Below are positions 11,201-19,283 of a stretch of 64,000 bases of DNA, one piece after another. The stretch is taken from the NCBI RefSeq assembly GCF_014279795.1, contig NZ_CP047945.1, positions 2,438,572 through 2,502,571 of the forward strand. Reading direction: 5' to 3'. The notes beneath the pieces were generated by a model. That model ran no database searches and was not told where the DNA came from. It worked only from the letters and a program-made list of their open reading frames with translations. Source of the DNA: Synechococcus sp. PROS-7-1 (GTDB taxonomy: Bacteria > Cyanobacteriota > Cyanobacteriia > PCC-6307 > Cyanobiaceae). The position numbers were made by a program, and so were the translations under genes. Numbering within the stretch: the stretch's first letter is position 1; each line of letters starts with the position of its first letter.

Positions 11201-11861
11201 CGGGGTTGGCTGCCACAACAGCATCCACTTCCCTTTGAATTTCAACCGCAAGGGCATCGATCTCCGCAGCGCTGAGATCCTGCGCACTCACCACTGGACG
11301 GGCCGTCACTCCATCGGTGCTCGTGATGAAAGCCAGGCCTGGAGTCGTGGCGCCGATCACACCAATTTTCTCCCCACCGCGCGTGATCACCGTTGAAGAG
11401 GTGATGGAATTGCCCTGAGGAGCCGCCCCACCAGGCTTCACCAGAGGCGACAGGTCAGCGTTAGAGGAAAAATCCAGGTTGGAACTGAGGTAGGGAAAAG
11501 TCGTTCCCCGAAAAGCAGACCCGAGGATGGAGCCCACATCCGATCCACCAGAAATCAGCTCAGCGAACGTGTCAGCACCATCGTCGAATTCATGGTTGCC
11601 GATCGCTGCCGCATCCAGACCCAGCTGGTTCTGAATTTCAATATCGGCAATGCCCTTGGTGCCATAAAGGTCCTTCGAGGCACTGAAGAACAAGCCCGGC
11701 AGATACGTGTCACCGCCGCCGAGAGTGAGGTTCGCATCAGCTCCGACGCTCTGACCGCGCAGCGCTGCCAACACGGCCGACAACCTGGGGATGTCATCAA
11801 GGATGGTATTGCTGGCTGCCGAAGGGTCAGACAGGTGGAAGAGCTGAAGGCGGAAAGCCAT
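8262..11861 (-). CDS. metallophosphatase/5'-nucleotidase with choice-of-anchor I domain
   Basis: A large acidic protein of 1199 residues, probably an extracellular phosphatase or nucleotidase. Domains in order: metallophosphatase (LQLFHLSD near residue 5, GGGDTYLPG near 48, GNHEFDDGADTF near 87), 5'-nucleotidase C-terminal domain (ETNLGNLTADANLA to VVLSIKNGGGIRASI, residues about 385-560), and a propeller-like choice-of-anchor I region (about 690-1199) with VVVANEGEPNDFY and LEPEYVTISPDNRYAFVTLQ (first part). I start it at ATG 11861 because the family usually begins directly with this first motif; an open stretch to 11957 adds an unlikely leader. There is no signal peptide, so type I secretion is plausible. 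The first metal motif reads SDPS where homologues have SDxE-type or DxH residues. Substrate unknown. Confidence 0.85.
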   Translation of the reverse strand: MAFRLQLFHLSDPSAASNTILDDIPRLSAVLAALRGQSVGADANLTLGGGDTYLPGLFFSASKDLYGTKGIADIEIQNQLGLDAAAIGNHEFDDGADTFAELISGGSDVGSILGSAFRGTTFPYLSSNLDFSSNADLSPLVKPGGAAPQGNSITSSTVITRGGEKIGVIGATTPGLAFITSTDGVTARPVVSAQDLSAAEIDALAVEIQREVDAVVAANPGLNKVVLTSHLQILDIEKSLAQKLRNVDIIMAGGSEARLVDSNDRLRDGDTKQGDYPQFFTNAGGTRTAVVSGPGDYSYLGRFVIDFDASGNLLDSSYDPVVSGNYATDAQGVVDLKAEALVDPEISRIVNEVREQIASGEYGILGYSDVFLNATRSGTGKATDPDGVRTQETNLGNLTADANLAAAKAFDPTVVLSIKNGGGIRASIGDSSSRGPSEAESDDILGLSKDEGAISQNDIKSTLAFNNGLRLLTLTRQEIVGLLEHGIGALPDVDGRFPQVSGVKFSFDPAKDVGSRIQDAFIHDDDGAVIAQLVKDGQLVGDAGETFRIVTLDFLSSPRFDENGNYTGAGDSYPFPNYNLDGSAGEATVSQEVFNRINPVDLKKQSLSDGASTFAAAGTEQDALAEFLKANHGSASKAYNALDLGAPADARIVNLGFSGSSLFAPVTPTSSIDLGGAEIVTWLKGANVAAVSGGDETVRFVKYGADFSDPEVVLEYEFDGDVQSVASYTDDDGKSYIAVAMSKDKTKKGHVGFYEFRDNNTLKEKFTNRVGYLPDSVAWSENGRYVVVANEGEPNDFYGSDDGFDPEGSISVFRLNGDVEKLNNKHRRFNNLDASKLLADGVRLSGLNATENPSLDLEPEYVTISPDNRYAFVTLQENNAVAKVDLKSLDVVSIKGLGSKNWDGLSVDTSDKDGGYQPGDRDFNSLYMPDGMDSFIAGDGKTYVLMANEGDGRVRPDDVNFEAPEDGTYSFGSNDAGNATEQFKDPLTGQTIYVYSGDAGNTGSFEAEEGDEFFITTKYGAIADDDFYSDEKRAGKLDGPLDNLIVSGDGEGRLKTITDQNTADSITAFGGRSFSIRDANGNLVWDSGDQLDRIAADYTLYDDGRSDDKGVEPEHVEIVTLGDRSFAFIALERATSTLIPVYEITDVNAPKHVHTFYAGGSLSPEASVFVKTDDESGQLLVSSEVSGTLDAFKFNVNMV

Positions 11862-12001
11862 CGAAGCAAGAGCAGACCATTCAACTAAGCCATAAATCGC
11901 AAACCAATTCATTAAGGGGCGATGAAGATCACCGCTAGAAAGCATGCAGATGCGCAAAAAGTGCGCTTGAAGACCAAGCCAATGTGCGCAGCTATACCTC
12001 T

Positions 12002-13465
12002 TCAGCCCGGTGAATTCGCTCGGTTGAGCGCGATACTGAAGCAGCTGCCCTTCCCGACAGTTGACTGAACGGACACCTCGCCTCCCATTCCCAACACGAA
12101 CATTTTCACAATCGATAAGCCAAGGCCAGAACTACTTTCGCCACGCCGGAGATTCACTCCCTGCGCACGCTTGAATCGATCGAAAATAAGCTGATGCTGG
12201 TCTTCAGGAATACCCTGGCCATGATCAACAACATTGAAGATCACCTTTTCGGCAGTCGCATTGATCCTCAACACGACCTCGCTGTCTGAGTCCGAATATT
12301 TGACCGCATTCTCTATTAGGTTGCTCAAACATTGAATCAAACGATCAGAGTCACCAATCGCAAGCAAAGAGGCTGACAGTTCACTTTCCAGAACGATCTT
12401 ACGAGCTGGATAAGCTTTTCTAGCCAGTTTGACGACCTCATTGGCGCTGGCCATACTCTCAAAAGATTCGCGGAGAATCTGGAGCTGATTACTCTCAGCG
12501 CGAATCAAATCAAGCAGATCACTTAACATTCGATTGATGCGCAGTGACTCACGATTGGCAACTTCAAGGGACTCAATCGACGAAGAGCTCAACATCGTCT
12601 CACGATTTAAAACCGATTGAATAAAACCTGATATGACCGTCAATGGCGTACGAAATTCATGAGATATTGTTGAAGCAAATTGCTTCTGCCGTGAAGAGGC
12701 CAGCCTCAAGCGTTCAACCATATGATTAAACTCCTGAAGTAGAGGAAGAAATTCAGACGGCTGAGAGTTTGTATCGAGAAACGCGGAGTCGAGCTCATTC
12801 AGTTCAACAGCTGCAAGATCACGCTGGATCGCACGCACAGGCCGAAAGATCAATCGCAGACAACCAAGCATTAAGACGGCAAGCACAAGCATCAAAACAA
12901 TTTCAGACCAAAACTTGATACGACCAATAATCACGAGCAAAGGCATTGAATACACAGGACGCAGATAGATATAGAATCCTGACTGCTCACCACCCGGCAA
13001 CTTCACTGCTTTGAGTGCAATCGCCTGATTCCCGTCGCGATTAACAATTAAAAAGCCATCATCTTCAGCGATGACTTGATTTGACCAGTCAAGCAAATCC
13101 TGGTGGGAATAATAAAGACCAGCTCCGGAAGCAGCCTGAAGGCCAGCAGAACCATAGATCCAAGCTGTTTTACCATCTTCAAAAGTGAGACCGCGCAACA
13201 GAAACTGGTAGTCATTCAAAGTACAACAATTAAAAGCACGTTCTACAGAAAAACTATCGAGGCGCTTCGTGACTACGTTGGAGGTTCGGCTCAGCTGCCG
13301 AGACATTTTGTCTTCAAGAAAACTTGTCAAAAAATACGAGAAGAGCCCGTCGGAAATAGCAGTACTGACCTGTGCTTGCGCAAGTATCATTAAAAAGCTG
13401 ATCAGGAAGAATCGCCTAGCAATCGACCAAGGACGACGGACTCGCTTAAAAATAGTTCGTGACAT
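12002..13465 (-). CDS. membrane sensor histidine kinase
   Basis: A 487-residue sensor kinase. A first membrane helix (residues about 15-38), a periplasmic domain of about 135 residues and a second helix (VLMLVLAVLMLGCLRLIF, about 190-207) are followed by a linker resembling HAMP, the phospho-acceptor box (STISHEFRTPLTVISGF, His near 276) and the ATPase domain with NLIENAVKYSD, DHGQGIPEDQ and SSGLGLSIVKMF. It should phosphorylate the regulator encoded divergently at 14506. ATG 13465 lies two bases after the stop of the PhnD-like gene; GTG 13474 is an alternative that overlaps that stop. The gene looks richer in A/T than its neighbours. The signal is unknown; the PhnD-like neighbour suggests a phosphorus oxyanion. 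Confidence 0.9.
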   Translation of the reverse strand: MSRTIFKRVRRPWSIARRFFLISFLMILAQAQVSTAISDGLFSYFLTSFLEDKMSRQLSRTSNVVTKRLDSFSVERAFNCCTLNDYQFLLRGLTFEDGKTAWIYGSAGLQAASGAGLYYSHQDLLDWSNQVIAEDDGFLIVNRDGNQAIALKAVKLPGGEQSGFYIYLRPVYSMPLLVIIGRIKFWSEIVLMLVLAVLMLGCLRLIFRPVRAIQRDLAAVELNELDSAFLDTNSQPSEFLPLLQEFNHMVERLRLASSRQKQFASTISHEFRTPLTVISGFIQSVLNRETMLSSSSIESLEVANRESLRINRMLSDLLDLIRAESNQLQILRESFESMASANEVVKLARKAYPARKIVLESELSASLLAIGDSDRLIQCLSNLIENAVKYSDSDSEVVLRINATAEKVIFNVVDHGQGIPEDQHQLIFDRFKRAQGVNLRRGESSSGLGLSIVKMFVLGMGGEVSVQSTVGKGSCFSIALNRANSPG

Positions 13466-13467
13466 GC

Positions 13468-14460
13468 TCAGCACGAGGGAAGCGATATGGTTTCATCCAG
13501 CAACTGATCAATCTCACTATGAATGCGATCTGGAAACCGCTCGCTCGGCAATTCGAAGCCAAGGTAGCCCCATTGATCCAGAACCAGTTTCCCGTTTTGT
13601 GTAGATGGATTCAATGCAACAAGGGCATCACGGACTTGATCTAGCTTGTCCATAACTTGAGGGGTAATTCCCTTTCCTGCAGCGGCAAAATAATCATTAC
13701 GACGCAAAGAACTGGTCCAAACCACACCGACCTCAGATCGAAGACTCTCCGGAACCTGTTGCAGAGGATCTCCACCAAAACTTGCAACAAACGCAAAATC
13801 AACCATTCCTTCGGCAACAAGATCAGCGAGATTATCCTGCATTGGCTCATGCAAACATCCTCCGATCAATTCGTAATCGAAACCCTGAGTCTTCATTTCC
13901 AGTAATGGCTGCAGAAAAGCTGCTCCCGAATGACGACTCCCAAACCCAACTCGCATTCCAACCAGTTGATTGAGCTTCATTGGACCAGAAAGAGACATCG
14001 ACCTCAACATGCGATGACGACCCAACAAAACCATTCGAAACGACTTTTTCTGAACGACAAGTGGCTCCACACTGGGCATGATTTGGCGTAATCGATGTCC
14101 CCCATAAACCCCTACATTAAGAACATCAATCAAACCCCGCTGCAACATTGCATGACTATGTGCGTAATTAATAGCTGGCACATACTCAATGTTAAGCCCA
14201 GTTGCTTTCTTCAGATAGCCTGTAACAACAGACATTCGCCGGTTGATTCGATCCTGCGATTGGTAGGGCTCCTCTGATATACGAAGGTCGACTTGAGGCT
14301 GTTCAGAGGATGACTCAGATGTCGTTGAGACTGGTGAACGCACGCAGCCCATCAGCATTAGAGCAGCAACGGTGCTGAGTCCAGCCTTTATTCTGCTGTT
14401 CAGCACAGTCAAGGCTCTGAAGCTTTCAATCAGCTTAGAAGCGATCGACCTTCGCGTCAC
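13468..14460 (-). CDS. PhnD-like phosphate/phosphonate-binding lipoprotein
   Basis: A 330-residue protein resembling the PhnD family of periplasmic phosphate, phosphite or phosphonate binders. The N-terminus has a signal with lipobox LMGC (Cys39). Typical features follow: RISEEPYQSQDRINRRMSVV near residue 60 (family start), YVPAINYAHSHAMLQRGLIDV (split, near 98-118), VGFGSRHSGAAFLQPLLEM and ADLVAEGMVDFAFVASFGGD. No phnC or phnE transporter genes are adjacent; the next gene, two bases on, is a histidine kinase, so a receptor role for that kinase is more likely than uptake. It is divergent from the response regulator. The region is A/T-richer than flanking genes. Ligand identity is inferred from family only. 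Confidence 0.82.
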   Translation of the reverse strand: MTRRSIASKLIESFRALTVLNSRIKAGLSTVAALMLMGCVRSPVSTTSESSSEQPQVDLRISEEPYQSQDRINRRMSVVTGYLKKATGLNIEYVPAINYAHSHAMLQRGLIDVLNVGVYGGHRLRQIMPSVEPLVVQKKSFRMVLLGRHRMLRSMSLSGPMKLNQLVGMRVGFGSRHSGAAFLQPLLEMKTQGFDYELIGGCLHEPMQDNLADLVAEGMVDFAFVASFGGDPLQQVPESLRSEVGVVWTSSLRRNDYFAAAGKGITPQVMDKLDQVRDALVALNPSTQNGKLVLDQWGYLGFELPSERFPDRIHSEIDQLLDETISLPSC

Positions 14461-14505
14461 CTCACCGGGAAGGTGCTTACAGTTTGCTCACGAATCCGCT
14501 TCAAG
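14461..14505. promoter_or_regulatory. divergent control region with imperfect 11-base-spaced repeats
   Basis: The 45 bases between the divergent PhnD-like and response-regulator genes must hold both promoters. Reading plus, CTTACAGT (14476), CTCACGAA (14487) and GCTTCAAG (14498) are spaced 11 bases apart, the spacing used by OmpR/PhoB-type regulators that bind tandem half-sites. The repeats match each other only in part and match the cyanobacterial Pho box poorly, so this is a tentative autoregulatory site. Confidence 0.25.
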
Positions 14506-15195
14506 ATGGAAAGCCATCAAACTCAAATTCTGATTGCAGATGATGAAGCAAACATCCTGATGCTTTTAAACATGGAGCTTGAGGCCGAAGGGTACAGCGT
14601 GCTTGCTTGCGACGACGGATCGAAGGCACTGGCGCAAATCCGTGAATCACGACCGGCACTCGCTCTGCTGGATTGGAACATGCCAATGATTACGGGCCTT
14701 GACGTCTGCAGACGGTTGCGGGAGACAGGCAATCAACTTCCGGTGATCATGATCACAGCCCGCGATGAAATGGACGATCGCATTGCTGCTCTGGAGGCTG
14801 GTGCTGACGATTTCATTGCCAAACCCTTCAACATCCGCGAAGTACTAGCCCGTGTGAAAGCACTTTTAAGGCGCAGCTCCACAGCCAGCGCAGATCATCT
14901 CAATTTCGGCGATCTTCAACTCAACGGCCCAGAACGTTGCTGCACCTATGCCGGAACACCACTCAATCTCACCGTCAGAGAGTTCGACCTACTGGAGTGC
15001 TTCATGCGCAATCCACGCCAGGCCCTGAGCCGTCCTCAATTAATTCAGCACGTTTGGGGAGAGGACTACTTCGGTGACGACAACGTTGTGGATGTCTATG
15101 TGCGCTACTTACGCAAGAAGCTTGAAGACGTCGTACCCGAGCGCATTATTCAGACAATCCGCGGCATCGGGTTTGCCCTTCGGCTTGAAGCGTAA
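14506..15195 (+). CDS. OmpR-family response regulator
   Basis: A 229-residue two-domain regulator. The receiver domain has acidic residues DDE at 12-14, the phospho-acceptor Asp56 in LALLDWNMP and Lys near 106 in FIAKPF. The C-terminal winged helix shows LTVREFDLLECFMRNP, VVDVYVRYLRKKLE and IIQTIRGIGFAL. It is the evident partner of the divergent kinase at 12002-13465. I take ATG 14506; an in-frame GTG at 14473 would add 11 residues and run into the promoter region. Its stop abuts the valS stop on the other strand with no bases between. Targets are unknown; the nearby phosphatase is a candidate. Confidence 0.93.
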   Translation: MESHQTQILIADDEANILMLLNMELEAEGYSVLACDDGSKALAQIRESRPALALLDWNMPMITGLDVCRRLRETGNQLPVIMITARDEMDDRIAALEAGADDFIAKPFNIREVLARVKALLRRSSTASADHLNFGDLQLNGPERCCTYAGTPLNLTVREFDLLECFMRNPRQALSRPQLIQHVWGEDYFGDDNVVDVYVRYLRKKLEDVVPERIIQTIRGIGFALRLEA

Positions 15196-17940
15196 TCAAC
15201 CCAGATCCGCCAAGCGCTTACGAGCCAGGTCCGCCTGAGCTTCGGCTTCCGCGAGATTGGCGCGGCACTCTGCCACCACCTCCGGCGGCGCCTTGCCAGC
15301 AAAGTTGGGATTCCCAAGCCGGCCCGCCAGGCCCTTGATCTCCTTCTCGGCCTTGGCGATGTCTTTTTCCAGGCGGCCCTTGAGTGCCTCGAGATCCACC
15401 AGGCCTTCGATCGGCAGCAGCACCTGCAGCTCACCGCTCACCCCCGCCAGGGCCTTGGCCACCGGAGCCGCATCCGCCTCTGCCGGCGCCATCACCGCCA
15501 CCGACTCCGCCCGCGTCAGGGCCGTGATGTCGGCCGTGCCCTGGTTGAGCACAGCAGCAAGCTCGCCGCGGCCGGTGACGAAGCGCACCGGCACCGATTG
15601 GGAGGGCTTGAGACCGGCCACCGCCCGCAGGTTGCGCACCACTCGGATGGCAGCGATCAGCTCAGTGAAAGACGCTTCCAACCCGTCATCCAGAGCGGTT
15701 TCATCCAGCACCGGCCAGGGCTGCAGGGCCAGGAACGTAGTCTCCGGCTCGCCGGTGACGCTGTGCCAGAGCTCCTCGGTGAGGTGGGGCATCAGCGGAT
15801 GCAGCATCAGGTGCATCTGACTGATCACCTTGGCCAGCACCTGCTTGGCCACCCGCTGATCAGCCAGGGCCTGGGCTGAGGGATTCTCACCGGGGTTGAG
15901 CCGGCGCTTGCTCAGCTCCAGATACCAGTCGCAGACGTCGTTCCAGGCGAACTCATAGAGGCCCTTGGCCGCTTCACCCAAGGCATAGCTTCCATAGCGT
16001 TCCGCCGTCTCCCGGTTCACCCGGGCCAGGCGGGAGAGAATCCAACGGTCCGCCAGCTGCAGGGCTGCGGGGTCTGGCTCCCCCAGCTGGGCTGGCGTTT
16101 CACCGCCCAGGTTCATCAGGGCGAAGCGGGTGGCATTCCAGAGCTTGTTGGCGAAGTTGCGCGACGCCTCCACCGTGGCGGAGGTGTCTTTCTTGCGGTC
16201 GTAATCCAGGCGGATGTCCTGACCCGCACCAGCCACCTCCCGCACCAGTGCGAAGCGCAGGGCATCGGTGCCGTAACGGTCGATCAGCAGCAGCGGATCG
16301 ATGCCGTTACCGGCGCTCTTGCTCATCTTGCGGTTCTGCTCGTCCCGCACCAGGCCGTGGATGTACACGTCCTGGAACGGCATCTCGCCGGTGAACGCGC
16401 CGGCCATCATCGTCATCCGGGCCACCCAGAAGAAAATGATGTCGAAGCCCGTCACCAAGGTGCTGGTGGGGTACCAGCGCTGCAGATCAGCACGACCCGT
16501 ATCGGGCCAACCCAGAGTGGAGAAGGGCCAGAGGCCACTGGAGAACCAGGTGTCGAGCACGTCTTCGTCCTGCTCGATCTCCGCCGCCGCGCCGTACTCG
16601 GCCTTGGCTTTCTCGAGGGCTTCGGCTTCGTTGCGGGCCACCACGTAAGGCGTGGTGTCGGCGTATTGGCCGCCGGTCTCGCTGATCACGAACCAGGCGG
16701 GGATGCGATGACCCCACCAGAGCTGCCGGCTGATGCACCAGTCGCGAATGTCGGTCAGCCAGTCGCGATACACCTTCTCCCAACGCTCGGGAATGAAGCG
16801 GGGATCCTGCTGTTCCAGCGCTTCGCGGCAGCGGGCCGCCAGGGGTTCGGTTTTGACAAACCACTGGGTGGAGAGCAGCGGCTCCACTGGCACCTTGCCG
16901 CGGTCGGAATAGGGAACGCTGTGGCGGTAGTCCTCCACCTTCACCAGCAGCCCCAGCTCCTCCAGACCAGCCACCACGGCCTTGCGGGCCTCGAAGCGAT
17001 CCAGCCCCTCGAACTGGCCCGCCTCTTTGTTCATCGTGCCGTTCTTACGCATCACCGTGATCTGGGGCAGACCGTGGCGCTGGCCGATGGCGAAATCGTT
17101 GGGGTCGTGGGCGGGCGTCACCTTGACGCAGCCGGTGCCGAAATCCTTCTCCACATGGTCGTCGGCCACGATCGGAATTTCCCGCCCCACAAACGGCAGG
17201 GTGAGGGTCTGACCCACCAGATGGGAATAGCGCTCGTCGGTGGGATTCACCGCCACCGCAGTATCACCCAACATCGTTTCAGGCCGGGTGGTGGCCACCT
17301 CCAGATGGCCGTCGCCGCTGCTGAGGGGATAACGGAAATGCCAGAGGTGACCGTCCACCTCCTTCATCTCCACCTCGAGATCGCTCACCGCCGAGCCGGA
17401 GGCGGGGCACCAGTTCACCAGGTACTCACCGCGATAAATCAGCCCCTGCTCGTGCAGGCGCACGAAGGCCTCCTTCACCGCCTCACTCAGGCCCTCATCG
17501 AGGGTGAAGCGCTGGCGCTTCCAATCAACGGAATAGCCCAGCCGCCGCAGCTGGCCAACGATCCGCCCACCGCTCTCGGCCTTCCATTGCCAGGCCCGCT
17601 CCAGGAACGCGTCGCGGCCCAGATCGTGGCGGGTCTTTCCTTCCTCCTTGAGCTGCTTCTCAAGGATCGTCTGCACCGCAATCGAGGCGTGGTCGGTGCC
17701 GGGCAGGCAGAGCACGTTCTTTCCAGCCAGGCGCTGATAGCGCACGATCGTGTCGATCAAGGCCGTGTTGAAGGCATGGCCCATGTGCAGGCTGCCGGTG
17801 ACGTTCGGCGGCGGGATCACCACCGAAAACGGTTCACCAGGCGCTTTGGGATCGGGATGAAAGGCTCCCTGGCTCTCCCAAGCCTGTTGCCAGCGCGCTT
17901 CCGTACCAACCGGGTCGTAGGTCTTGGCCAGTTCGGGCAC
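15196..17940 (-). CDS. valS: valyl-tRNA synthetase
   Basis: A class I aminoacyl-tRNA synthetase of 914 residues that charges tRNA-Val; the only tRNA gene in this window, at 23312, is a tRNA-Val. The HIGH-type motif is [14 protein letters not shown] (near residue 42), the KMSKS loop is [10 protein letters not shown] (near 556) and the zinc-free editing domain lies between, with [17 protein letters not shown]-terminal coiled coil ([20 protein letters not shown], about residues 860-880) is typical of ValRS. GTG 17940 (reading [16 protein letters not shown]) is preferred over a further upstream ATG at 17973, which would overlap the promoter side of the divergent lipoprotein gene. Confidence 0.97.
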   Translation of the reverse strand: MPELAKTYDPVGTEARWQQAWESQGAFHPDPKAPGEPFSVVIPPPNVTGSLHMGHAFNTALIDTIVRYQRLAGKNVLCLPGTDHASIAVQTILEKQLKEEGKTRHDLGRDAFLERAWQWKAESGGRIVGQLRRLGYSVDWKRQRFTLDEGLSEAVKEAFVRLHEQGLIYRGEYLVNWCPASGSAVSDLEVEMKEVDGHLWHFRYPLSSGDGHLEVATTRPETMLGDTAVAVNPTDERYSHLVGQTLTLPFVGREIPIVADDHVEKDFGTGCVKVTPAHDPNDFAIGQRHGLPQITVMRKNGTMNKEAGQFEGLDRFEARKAVVAGLEELGLLVKVEDYRHSVPYSDRGKVPVEPLLSTQWFVKTEPLAARCREALEQQDPRFIPERWEKVYRDWLTDIRDWCISRQLWWGHRIPAWFVISETGGQYADTTPYVVARNEAEALEKAKAEYGAAAEIEQDEDVLDTWFSSGLWPFSTLGWPDTGRADLQRWYPTSTLVTGFDIIFFWVARMTMMAGAFTGEMPFQDVYIHGLVRDEQNRKMSKSAGNGIDPLLLIDRYGTDALRFALVREVAGAGQDIRLDYDRKKDTSATVEASRNFANKLWNATRFALMNLGGETPAQLGEPDPAALQLADRWILSRLARVNRETAERYGSYALGEAAKGLYEFAWNDVCDWYLELSKRRLNPGENPSAQALADQRVAKQVLAKVISQMHLMLHPLMPHLTEELWHSVTGEPETTFLALQPWPVLDETALDDGLEASFTELIAAIRVVRNLRAVAGLKPSQSVPVRFVTGRGELAAVLNQGTADITALTRAESVAVMAPAEADAAPVAKALAGVSGELQVLLPIEGLVDLEALKGRLEKDIAKAEKEIKGLAGRLGNPNFAGKAPPEVVAECRANLAEAEAQADLARKRLADLG

Positions 17941-17983
17941 GGAAGCGGTGCGATGCGTGCGCCATGCTCGCAAAGAGGAGAAC

Positions 17984-18026
17984 GGACCAACTCAAGAAGG
18001 ACCGACTTAAGAAGGACCAACTCACA
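17984..18026 (+). repeat. three near-identical 15-base repeats before the lipoprotein gene
   Basis: GGACCAACTCAAGAA (17984), GGACCGACTTAAGAA (17999) and GGACCAACTCACA (18014, last unit cut short by the ATG at 18027). Each junction creates an AAGAAGGA ribosome-site-like sequence, the last one 10 bases before the start codon. Because the unit is 15 bases, changes in copy number would not shift a frame but would change spacing and number of upstream ribosome-like sites. Confidence 0.8.
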
Positions 18027-19283
18027 ATGGCGTCAGCATCTCCACCCTCCATCGTGAATCTGCGGATCTCAGCTGGACTGCTGCTTGTTGCCCTGGTTCT
18101 GAGTGGTTGCAGCGCGTTGTCCGGCAGCAAACCGGTGATGCTGTACATGGCCATGGTGATTGGCAAAGACGACCGCATCAGCAGCGACACCCAGAGAGAC
18201 GCAAGAAAACGGGTCGATCTGATCGTGTCGAGCTTTCAGAAGCTCTATCCAAATGTTCAGGTGCAGCTGGCTCTCTACCAGCGCTCGAAGTTGATCTCCG
18301 AACTGCGCAGGCGCAACGCCGCTGATCTTGGACCCGACCTGGTGCTCACCGATGCCCAGCAGGCGAAAGACCTGCTTCGCGAAGGACTCACGGACCCCTT
18401 GCCCCAGACCGAGCGCAACACGGTTCAGACCGATCCCACCCTCATGGAACAGGTGCGTCTCACCGATGGGCGCCTCGCCGGGCAGCCCTTGGTGATGTTC
18501 CCCCAAATCGCCTGTTTCAACACCCAGGTGATCCAAAAGCCACCGGAAACCTTGAACGAACTGCTGGAAGTCGGTGCTGCCGGCGCCCGCGTGGGTCTTC
18601 CCGTGAACATGGACGAGGTGTTGTGGACAGCAGGAAGCCTCAACGCTTTGCCAGCACTGGCTGCAGCCTCCCGAAACCAGGCATTGTCAGCAGAAGAACG
18701 CGATCGCATCACTGGTTGGCTGACCTGGCTTCAACAAGCGAGCAATCAACGCAATATCAGTTTCTTTGAAAACCAAGGACAGCTGACCACACTGCTTGGC
18801 AGGCGTGAACTGGATTGGATCAGCTGCACTTCAGACATGTTCTTTCGTCTGCGAGAGCAACTCGGCGACGACTTCGGAATCGCTCCCTTGCCCAATGGGC
18901 CCGACGCACCCGCCGCACCAGTACATCTGCTGCGTGTTCTGGCCCTGGGCCGGGACTCCAGCAGCAGCCAACGCTCCATGGCGATTGCACTGAGCGATTA
19001 CGTCACCAATCCGCTGGTCCAGAGAAATCTCTCGCTGTTATCAATGTCGTTCGTGCCCGTGAATCCAGACGTAATGATTCCCACGAAAAGCTCAAAAACG
19101 CTGGCATCACTAGAAAAGGCGCTCCAAGCATCGCAAGTTCAAGGCGACAATCTGAACGCGATTGACCAAGACGGACCGCTCTCCAGGCGGATGACCAACC
19201 TGCTGATTCCGCTCGTGTTCGGTGTCAGCCAGCCGCGAACGAGCACGGATGAACTGATTCCGATTCTGGGCCAGGGGTCATGA
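18027..19283 (+). CDS. solute-binding lipoprotein (copy 2), paired with MscS channel
   Basis: A 418-residue lipoprotein (lipobox LSGC, Cys28) paralogous to the product at 4450-5682. Shared landmarks include LGPDLVLTDAQQAKDLL against LGPDLVISDAQTIQALF, RITGWLTWLQQASNQRNISF against LVQWLTWLRAASFQQNVLF, and DFGIAPLPNGPDAPAAPVHLL near the end of the binding fold. ATG 18027 is chosen since it follows the repeated AAGAAGGA site and gives a short, normal signal peptide; an open frame from 17964 would add a charged leader. It ends in ATGA overlapping the MscS gene. As in copy 1, no ABC permease or ATPase is adjacent. Ligand unknown; expected to be membrane-anchored facing the periplasm. Confidence 0.85.
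   Translation: MASASPPSIVNLRISAGLLLVALVLSGCSALSGSKPVMLYMAMVIGKDDRISSDTQRDARKRVDLIVSSFQKLYPNVQVQLALYQRSKLISELRRRNAADLGPDLVLTDAQQAKDLLREGLTDPLPQTERNTVQTDPTLMEQVRLTDGRLAGQPLVMFPQIACFNTQVIQKPPETLNELLEVGAAGARVGLPVNMDEVLWTAGSLNALPALAAASRNQALSAEERDRITGWLTWLQQASNQRNISFFENQGQLTTLLGRRELDWISCTSDMFFRLREQLGDDFGIAPLPNGPDAPAAPVHLLRVLALGRDSSSSQRSMAIALSDYVTNPLVQRNLSLLSMSFVPVNPDVMIPTKSSKTLASLEKALQASQVQGDNLNAIDQDGPLSRRMTNLLIPLVFGVSQPRTSTDELIPILGQGS

Noticed and set aside
11862-12001. Pho box before the phosphatase gene
   Set aside because: I searched this gap on the minus strand; CTTAATGA and CTTAGTTG occur but not at the 11-base spacing required.
16357-18057. Plus-strand open frame of 566 codons across valS
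   Set aside because: Antisense to valS and full of H, G and Q runs with no recognisable domain.
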